This document shows, piece by piece, positions 56,831-64,000 of a DNA stretch of 64,000 nucleotides (position 1 is the first letter of the stretch; the number at the start of each line of letters is the position of its first letter). Position numbers and translations under genes: made by a program. A model generated the notes under the pieces. It did not search any database. It saw only the letters and a program-made list of their open reading frames with translations, and was not told where the DNA came from. This stretch comes from Siderastrea siderea (lineage: Eukaryota > Cnidaria > Anthozoa > Scleractinia > Rhizangiidae). The stretch is from contig OZ034967.1 in NCBI GenBank assembly GCA_964030785.1, forward strand, positions 59,293,665-59,357,664, in the 5' to 3' direction.

Positions 56831-57246
56831 TGAGGACGGTGCCTCCTTTTGTTACTGCCCATACGTTCTGCGCATCTTGGTACATGTACAGTGTGTATAT
56901 TCAGATTTCTTAAGGAAATTGCCCACTAATACAACAATATTTTTGCACGGTTTATGACTATGTGGAAAAAGCAGATCTTAGCAAGGGCTATCAGAATCCA
57001 AAAAGAAAATTGGGGGTAACCATTCATTTTTCAGAGATAATAGAGCTTAAGTTTGGAAAGAAATTGCCATACATTCTTTGTATTTTAATGCTTTTTTAGA
57101 ATTATGGTTGCTTAGTTATCTCTGAAAAATACACAGTTACCCACATTTTTCTGTCTGGATTCCAATAGCCCTTGCTAATATCTACTTTTCCCCATAGTCA
57201 TAACCTTTGCAAAAGTACATCTGTATTAGGAGGCACGTCCGTCCTT
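56831..57246. repeat. 416 bp foldback MITE
   Basis: Ends TGAGGACGGTGCCTCCT and AGGAGGCACGTCCGTCCTT are inverted, and long internal arms match (left AGCAAGGGCTATCAGAATCC; right GGATTCCAATAGCCCTTGCT), so most of the element folds on itself. Confidence 0.75.
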
Positions 57247-57601
57247 AAAAGGTTGTGCAACTATGCAAATCGACGTCAGTCAAACTCTCACCCTGACCTG
57301 AGGCTGGAAGTCATGCATTAACTATTATGGAATATCAGATCAAGTTTCACTTTGAATTGTTTATTTCAAGAGCCACTTATTGCAACAAAAAATATCCATT
57401 AATGAATTCATTTGTTTGTAACTGACAGGAACACATGACTGGGTTAGTTTGAGAACAAAATAAGGCCTTTGTGCAAGATAAATTTATGCCTTAGCAGTGA
57501 CTAACCTTCAAATCACTGTTTTTATTGCACAATGAAATCAAGGCAAATAGTGTACACCAGGCTTTTATTGATGGCTTAAAATTTGGTTGCTGACATATAA
57601 T

Positions 57602-57842
57602 ATGAACATGAATATATGAAATTCATATATTTGAACTGCAGATAAAGATAGAATTATATGTAGGTCATCGCAGTGAAAGTGTTCCAACCTAAGCGGTTGA
57701 AAAGAAGAAACCTGAAAAAATTCAGGCTTGAATGGGAATCGAACCCATGACCTCTGCAATACCGGTGTAGCGCCCTAACCAACTGAGCTATCAAGCCAAC
57801 TGGGAGCTGGTCAATTGAGAGTTTGTATTATCCTGTAGATGG
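57602..57842 (-). repeat. tRNA-headed SINE, copy 1
   Basis: In minus orientation: about 45 bp leader, a 73 nt tRNA-like head at 57725-57797 with a paired GGCTTGA/TCAAGCC acceptor stem and GGTTCGATTCCC B-box, then a body starting CCTGAATTTTTTCAGG. The anticodon-loop position reads GGT but the loop lacks U33 (CCGGTAT), so it is probably not a working tRNA. Confidence 0.8.
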
Positions 57843-58090
57843 AGAATAAATGAACATGAATATATGAAATTCACATATTTGAACTGCGGATAAAGATAGA
57901 ATTATATGTAGATCATCGCAGTGAAGGTGTTCCAGCCTAAGCGGTTGAAAAGAAGAAACCTGAAAAAAATTCAGGCTTGAACGGGAATCGAACCCGTGAC
58001 CTCTGCGATACCGGTGCAGCGCCCTAACTAACTGAGCTATCAAGCCAACTGGGAGCTGGTCAATTGAGAGTTAGTATTATGACGTAGATG
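57843..58090 (-). repeat. tRNA-headed SINE, copy 2 (tandem with copy 1)
   Basis: Same structure as the copy at 57602, head at 57974-58046, directly adjoining it. On its 5' side (minus orientation) lies GCAGGGCGGAAAAACCGCTG at about 58093, present in inverted form at 63008. Confidence 0.8.
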
Positions 58091-60412
58091 GGCAGGGCGG
58101 AAAAACCGCTGATTGGCTGTTTATTTCGCGGGTATTAGCACTATCCACTGACCAAAGTAAAGCGGCTCAAGTTAACTAAAAAATTTGGAGAGATTTAGCC
58201 TAAATTAACTACATTCACACGACAACAATAGTACAACGAAGTCGCTTTCCTAAAAGTTCAACTCCTTGAAAAGTCATGTATTAATTTTCATAACCTTTGG
58301 ATCAGTTTTTGTACTTCATTTATTCCGTGAAACATGCGACTTTACGTAGCTAAATTCAAGCCATCGTGCGAGGGTGTGCGATCGACACTCGGCACAAAAT
58401 TTGAAAAAATAAGAAAGTTTTCGGATATTTAAGGACAAAAATCCGACGATCTGAAAGATTAAAAGCAGAGAAACAAAATATCAAATACGCAAAAAAATCG
58501 TAAGATACGAACATCAAAATATTTTCAAGTCTTTATGTTCCACTTGCGAAAACTATTATTCGAAGTCATTCGCAAATGCAAGCTTTTGCGATCGCAGGGG
58601 CTTATAAACTGATCCTACACACGTATTCGACTTAAAGCTCGGCAACAACAACCCACAGATAAGCAATTTTATTACCTTTTGCGTTACAGGCTCCAAACAC
58701 CTCATGAAATTCTTTAAGACACTGTGCTCTCCTGATTACACACCGTTCAATTCGCCGCTTGGCGCTTGCCACCGGCTACTCTCTTGCGCGGGAAATTATA
58801 AATGACTTGGCGCCACCTTTCAAATTTACCGGCCGCTGTTTTCAGTTTTCGTTACGTAATAAAGGGCCCTTCAAAGTCCCCTTTAAAGAGTTATTTTTCT
58901 TTTTGCGCTTGCGACTTTCGTGGAGACCACATAAGATGGAAAATCTCTGCGAATGCAGCTCTCACTTGCGAAGAGGGTCGGGAAAGTGTTGGGAATTGTG
59001 GCTCTTTTTTCGGGCGAAGACGCAATTTTACGCGGATTTTCCAGGCCAGTTTGGTTGTGGCGAAATCACGCTACGAAGGTCAAGTTAAAAATACGGAGCA
59101 AAGCAAACTGCTGCTTTCCCTTATAGTTAACTATGTTTCCCTCTAAAGACAAGTGGTCAAACAACTCCAACTTGGTGCCCTGTCCCCAGAGGGTTCTGAG
59201 GATACTAATGGCACTGAGTGAGCTTAAGATAACTGAATAAGTAAAAAGATATCTTTGGGAATGTGATGAAACCTTCACTTAAATTCACTTTATGAAAAAG
59301 CAGCAATAATCCCAGTTGAGAACAAACAAAGGGACAAGTCATAGTATTTTTCTCAGGGCCAAGTCCCCTGAGTGTTCACAGAAGAGGACAGGTTGCAGGG
59401 ACTTGGAACAAGTCTGTCATCTGAAGACAAGTCCCTTGAGTGTTTAGACAGGGTTCTTTTTTGCAGGGAGAATCCAATTTGCTCTTTGATTGGTTAATTG
59501 TGTGTCATTAGATCACAGGGACTAGGTTCAGCCTGCACAGCCCTCTCCCTCCTGTTTTGGCAGCTGCCACACAGGGTAGGACTAGTTCCATAAACAATAC
59601 AAATGAAATGACAAGTCATGGGGGAGGTCAACAATTATGGGTGATTCAAAATTCAGTGAGATGGTACACTTCAGTTAGCCCTGCATTAAATTTTTGTTAA
59701 AATTTTGCTCTTATGCTAAGACCATCAATGAAAGAACTTGAGTGCATTGCAAAAGAAAATTGTTTAGCATTTATGTCCACCACAAGATAAAGAAGAGAAA
59801 AACTATAGGCCATTTTGTCTTTAAGCAATGATGTGATGACATCATGGTTTATTAATTATTGAACTATAAACAAAATTAAACAAATTTTATGGCAAAATCT
59901 AGAGCCATCTGACAATTACGTGACTATGACTCTGTAACAGAGCCAAAATATTGTATCAATATCATTTATCTTGTAATAAACCAAAACTTGGTTTTGGCAA
60001 TGATATCATTTCTTGGCCTTGCCTTCGTATGGCAAAACATTCCTCAAATCAAGCTGTTGGGATAAACTACATTCAACACACCAAACAAGCCCCCAAACAA
60101 AGCAATTTCATTTTTGAGCCTAAATATACCCCTTTTTGCACAATGAATTTAATTACCTTCCCTTCGAGAAAAACAATATTTTCTACGTAACAGAGACATT
60201 GACAAAACAAACGAAACAAGGCAAGATGAAAAATCCCCTCCATCTCTCCCCCCCCCCCCCCCCACCAACTGCAAAAACAACAGTTTAAGGTTTTCAGGAA
60301 CAAAAACACAACAACAACAACAAAAAAAACAGAAAACAACCAAAAACAACAGTCTGTTCTCCCTGTTAAAGATAGATAACATGCTATTTTCATCCATGCA
60401 AATCCAGGCTCA
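58091..60412. other. No gene recognised
   Basis: Contains a region at about 59330-59600 with repeated ACAAGTCCCTTGAGTGTT-type motifs, probably a degraded dispersed repeat, and a poly-C run near 60247. Frames at 58759-59146 overlap one another in two phases and are not supported. Confidence 0.35.
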
Positions 60413-60564
60413 TCAAACTGTGGGTTCCTCATTGCTTTCTTCAGGATCTTTATCATCACCGAAGGCACAACCCACTGCAGTTAGCAGACATCCAAACATT
60501 CCACTAGCAATGACAAACATACAGTCGAACAGTACAGGGAAGGATTTGAAATCTGATCCATGAA
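60413..60564 (-). CDS. Terminal exon of an unrecognised membrane protein
   Basis: A TTTTTCAG acceptor at 60565 is followed by 49 codons and TGA. The peptide reads HGSDFKSFPVLFDCMFVIAS, then GMFGCLLTAVGCAFGDDKDP and an acidic tail ESNEEPTV: one membrane segment followed by a short acidic C-terminus. The exon needs one nucleotide from an upstream exon (phase 1), which was not found, so the gene should continue at higher coordinates on the minus strand. No family recognised; tetraspan-type proteins end like this, but that is only a guess. Confidence 0.45.
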
Positions 60565-60636
60565 CTGAAAAATGTTTCTTTGTGTTGAATGTTAGTGACC
60601 TCTTTGTTTGCCACCTGCTGCTAATAACACTTAATA

Positions 60637-61002
60637 GGGAACTTAAGCAACCACGACGGCAACGCCAAGGAAAACGTCACTTTAAAAATGACTTCCAAAT
60701 ATTTCAAACGTTTTCGTGATGGTTTCAACTCGTTCAATCTGTCTGTTGTAGCCGAATAATCCGGGAGCTGACTCTGTAAGGACGGCGTTGCAGTTCAGAT
60801 AGAAAAAAGAAAATTCACTGTCGTGTGTTCACTTTCTACATAAAACTTTGAATTTGGTCATTTCACGTTGTTGTTTTGCAGAGGATGGCAAAGAAATGTA
60901 CAAAAATCTGTATCGCATGTGCAGAGTCATTGTTTTGCTAATTAAACCTTTTGTTTTCTGACGTTCTCGTCAGCCGTCGCCGTCGTGTTTGCTTAAGTTC
61001 CC
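60637..61002. mobile_element. 366 bp MITE, GGGAACTTAAGCA family
   Basis: TIRs GGGAACTTAAGCAACCACGA and GGGAACTTAAGCAAACACGA (right end reverse-complemented), followed by CGGC(A/G)ACG in both. Flanked by TAATA at 60632-60636 and 61003-61007. No coding capacity. Confidence 0.85.
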
Positions 61003-62468
61003 TAATAATGTAGACTGCACAAAACAATGTTGTTGATGAAATGTGGATAACCTAGGATAAAGAAAGTGAAAATAATAATTACAAACAATATTAAATTTCC
61101 TTTTAAACTTAAAATGCCTACACACAATGTTGCCATTCAATACATTCTTGCAAATATCACATATTCCTTTCACCCACACAACAGGTTTGGGTAGGCAAGT
61201 TATGAAGGTTCAGTGCAACCATAGTTACTCGAGGGACTGGTTATGAAACCTTACAAGTTTCAAAGGCAATAACAAAGGTGCTGCAATTCATGTTGAAAGT
61301 TCTACGAAAGTGCACAATCTTTTGTTTTACGATCTCACACTATGGCTGAATAACTTAACAGTGACATTTTTATTGGTTCGTTGCTCATGCAGAATTCAAA
61401 ACCTATTGTTGTTTGTGCACCTTCAAGGCTAAAAAAGGTAACAAAAACATAAAACAAAGGACTTAGCTGAGCTTCATAACCAGATTCTTTTATTAACTAT
61501 GGTGCAACTTCACTTAAAAACAGTGGGACCAAGCCATTAAATAGTTAGATCACCTTTAATTTCACCCAAGCAAAAGCTCATGCAGTTGTTTTCATATTTG
61601 AAGACCCCTTAATATAAGGTTATTGGTTAGGCCTGTTGGTAGTTGTATTAACATGGCTCCATTGTAAAATCTGTAGAATGATAAAGTATACAAATAAATT
61701 GCCAGACAAGTAAATTTTGACAAAGAATTTGACATCTACACATAACTAAAAAATAACTCCAAAATAGCACATCATGAAGCCAAAACAAAAGCCAATGATA
61801 CACAAGTCAATACTGTCCAACACTGTAAACAAATGTCATCATATACATTGGTCAACAAATGCCACACGGTGTGTCATGTGCTGTTGAAAACTGTTTGATG
61901 CAAATTAACATGTTCAACACAGTTGAAAAAGAAGCTTTGTGTAATCATGTTAACATCAGTTCAACAACATGTTGATTTGCAGTAGGACTTGACACACAAC
62001 ACATAGCAACTTTTTTTTGAGCAACAGTGCTGACTTCTGCATCACTGGATTACGGGAAAGTTTCTTTAAAATATGGGCAATGGACATCAGAAGCCCTTCC
62101 CTCAGTAGCAATCAACACTCTTTTCCAACTGACCACATCTTAGCTTGTGACAGAGAAACAAGTGAGTTAACCATGTTAATGCAGCCTTCAAGCATGCAAG
62201 CATCTGTCCCAGGTGTGCCCAGACAATGGATTGACAAAGGGTAATGCTACTATGGAAACATGGAAGCAGGAAAATAGAGCCTGACAAAACAATCCTTTCT
62301 TCACAAAAAGGAATGAAAAAACAACCTATAACATTCCACTGGCTGGAATTGTAGCATTTTTGTTGTTTTCATGTATAATTGTAAATCAAACACACTATTG
62401 CAGTACAACTTAAACTAAAAATATTACTATTTCACACGTTGATCATTTGGAAGAAAGAAATTACTGAC
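61003..62468. other. No gene recognised
   Basis: AT-rich. Around 61830-62010 GTTGAAC/GTTCAAC and AACATG motifs recur in both orientations (for example GTTCAACACAGTTGAA), suggesting a worn foldback. This is presumably intron if the exons at 60413 and 62469 belong to one gene. Confidence 0.35.
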
Positions 62469-62840
62469 CTGCACCTTAGTGATAGCATGTCTTGTTCGCC
62501 AAAAAATGTAGATATGTGACAACAGCTGATGACGAAAAAATCGCCGAAGACGTTTTAAAAGATCACGAACTCGACGAGGAAACCAGAGACATTTGACAAG
62601 CCTGCAGTTGTTGCCAACAGTAAAAACAAAACAATGAAACGAATTCTTAGCTCCATCAATCAAAGACCTGCCATGTGCTGAGATGCGAGATCGAGAAGGC
62701 GAATTGTTAGGAGGACAAGTGCTGGAATAAATATGTACAAGCTGGCAGTCATGATTCGAATAACATTTCTCCAGTGTACGAGGGCTAAAATAGTCCCTTT
62801 GAACACCAGTGAAGTCAATTATCGACCCACTCAACCTTCC
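62469..62840 (-). CDS. Candidate internal exon, unrecognised
   Basis: A 124-codon frame on the minus strand bounded by acceptor TTATAG|GG at 62841-62842 and donor CAG|GTCAGT. It has no internal Met, so it is not a first coding exon. The product is basic and Cys-containing (for example KNSFHCFVFTVGNNCRLVKC and WFPRRVRDLLKRLRRFF). Upstream lies a promoter-like stretch with CCAAT and AAAATGGCGGAC near 62930-63010, whose ATG soon meets a stop. It might be an untranslated 5' exon with a chance open frame. Confidence 0.3.
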
Positions 62841-63035
62841 CTATAATGAAAAGATCTAAGGAAACGTGGATCATCAGTAAAGTCAAATATTATTGGGCTT
62901 TCTGCAGCAAAACAACTCAAGGACTGTCCGCCATTTTGAAAAATATTTATCCCGCGCATGAGCACCAACGATTTCATGACGCGTTTGACGTCATATCTCT
63001 CAGCCAATCAGCGGTTTTTCCGCCCTGCCCCGTAG

Positions 63036-63291
63036 ATGGAGAATAAAATAATGAACATGAATATATGACATTTATATATTTGAACTGCGGATAAAGACAG
63101 AATTATATATAGATCATCGCAGTGAAGGTGTTTCAACCTAAGCGGTTGAAAAGAAGAAACCTGAAAAATTCAGGCTTGAACGGGAATCGAACCCATGACT
63201 TCTGCGATACTGGTGCAGGGCCCTAACCAACTGAGCTATCAAGCTAACTGGGAGCTGGTCAATTGAGAGTTTGTATTATCCTGGAGATGGA
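63036..63291 (-). repeat. tRNA-headed SINE, copy 3
   Basis: Same family as 57602; head at 63173-63245 with mutations in the acceptor and anticodon stems. It is inserted beside the GCAGGGCGGAAAAACCGCTG motif (inverted, near 63008). Confidence 0.75.
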
Positions 63292-63604
63292 GAATAAATG
63301 AACATGAATATATGAAATTCATATATTTGAACTGCGGATAAAGATAGAATTATATGTAGATCATCGCAGTGAAGGTGTTCCAACCTAACCGGTTGAAAAG
63401 AAGAAACCTGAAAAAATTCAGGCTTGAACGGGAATCGAACCCATGACCTCTGCAATACCGGTGCAGTGCCCTAACCAACTGAGCTACACCGGTATCGCTG
63501 AGGTCATGGGTTCGATTCCCATTCAAGCCTGAATTTTTTCAGGTTTCTTCTTTTCAACCGCTTAGGTTGGAACACCTTCACTGCGATGATCTACATATAA
63601 TTGA
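63292..63604. repeat. SINE copy 4 fused to an inverted partial copy
   Basis: A minus-strand copy (body, head from 63421) stops inside the tRNA head at about 63486 and is followed at once by a plus-strand partial copy starting in the anticodon arm (ACACCGGTATCGC) and ending near 63602 (ATGATCTACATATAATT). The pair is a head-to-head inverted junction. Confidence 0.75.
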
Positions 63605-64000
63605 GGCGCCATTTTTCAAAAAGGGTCTTATTCTGTTGGACCCCTTTTGTGTTGTCAGGTTCCGTCGTTGTCATTCTTCCAGACCCATTTCTTACCTGAA
63701 AACCTGCTTGTTCTGATGTAAGCACGTAGCTACTTGCAGCTGGAAGCTTGTTGAGGAGAAATGGAACTGTGTAATGGAATCAAGAGATGGAAAACAAACA
63801 AACCCAGTTCATACCGTCACAAGCGGTAATCTTTGGACAGCTGTCATTTTCCTTGGAGGTCTTCCGGATCGGCGAAAAACTATGGGTAATGTTTCTTCGT
63901 AGCGAAACTGGTGTTTGAAGCGGAAATGGACGTGTAGTTTGGAGATAATCATGGCGTAAAGATGGCCATATTTGAAGTGTTTCCAAAATGACAGTCTTCA
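63605..64000. other. No gene recognised
   Basis: A minus-strand frame at 63780-63986 could end at a GTATGA donor near 63816, but it lacks family resemblance and other support. Confidence 0.3.

Noticed and set aside
57725..57797. Functional tRNA-Thr(GGT) gene
   Set aside because: Anticodon loop lacks U33, several mutated copies share the same 3' body, and the tail is SINE-like.
58759..59146. Two overlapping plus-strand frames of about 110 codons
   Set aside because: Neither resembles a known family; overlapping frames in GC-richer DNA are expected by chance.
63780..63986. 68-codon minus-strand frame as a host exon
   Set aside because: A possible donor exists but there is no acceptor, family resemblance or partner exon in the window.

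Overview
The window is eukaryotic DNA: short exons with GT/AG junctions, AT-rich introns, microsatellites and dense transposon insertions. The mix of host genes (ESCRT-III CHMP1, mitochondrial TrpRS, LicD/fukutin-like, secreted JmjC protein) with Penelope, BEL/Pao, Ty3/Gypsy and CR1/L2-like elements and many short foldback MITEs fits an invertebrate. I infer an anthozoan cnidarian, most likely a stony coral, but nothing read here proves the species.

Layout. 0.6-3.0 kb (minus): most of a mitochondrial tryptophanyl-tRNA synthetase gene (WARS2), head to head with a complete ten-exon CHMP1 gene (3.4-7.9 kb, plus) across a 379 bp gap holding two perfect TGACGTCA sites. 9.3-14.2 kb: a dead CR1/L2-like LINE used as a landing pad by three DNA transposons, each with readable target-site duplications; the largest (2.7 kb) carries a two-exon 62-residue zinc-finger gene. 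15.4-16.1 kb (minus): a single-exon LicD/fukutin-like membrane transferase. 16-21 kb: repeats, including a compound tetranucleotide microsatellite. 21.5-28.0 kb (minus): an intact BEL/Pao LTR retrotransposon with identical 517 bp LTRs. 29.1-34.6 kb (plus): seven or eight exons of a JmjC-fold protein whose distal iron-binding His reads as Gln. 35.2-40.6 kb: a Penelope GIY-YIG remnant and a decayed BEL-type gag split by a 3.0 kb TIR element that itself contains a nested 1.75 kb element. 40.7-41.7 kb: a near-perfect giant palindrome, one arm of which is expanded into three 222 bp tandem copies. 42.5-47.6 kb (plus): an apparently intact Ty3/Gypsy element with 164 bp LTRs. 48.6-50.3 kb (minus): the last three exons of an unrecognised gene. 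50.5-64 kb: MITEs, a TGTAAAT-rich block, a TTCGATTG-rich block, repeated tRNA-like SINE copies, and two isolated candidate exons.

The host genes are unrelated housekeeping genes and do not form a pathway. Most of the interest lies in the transposon stratigraphy (nested insertions with exact duplications), in the JmjC protein with an altered metal site and a possible ultra-short intron, and in the palindromic foldback element. Exon models were built by eye from frame, splice sites and family similarity.
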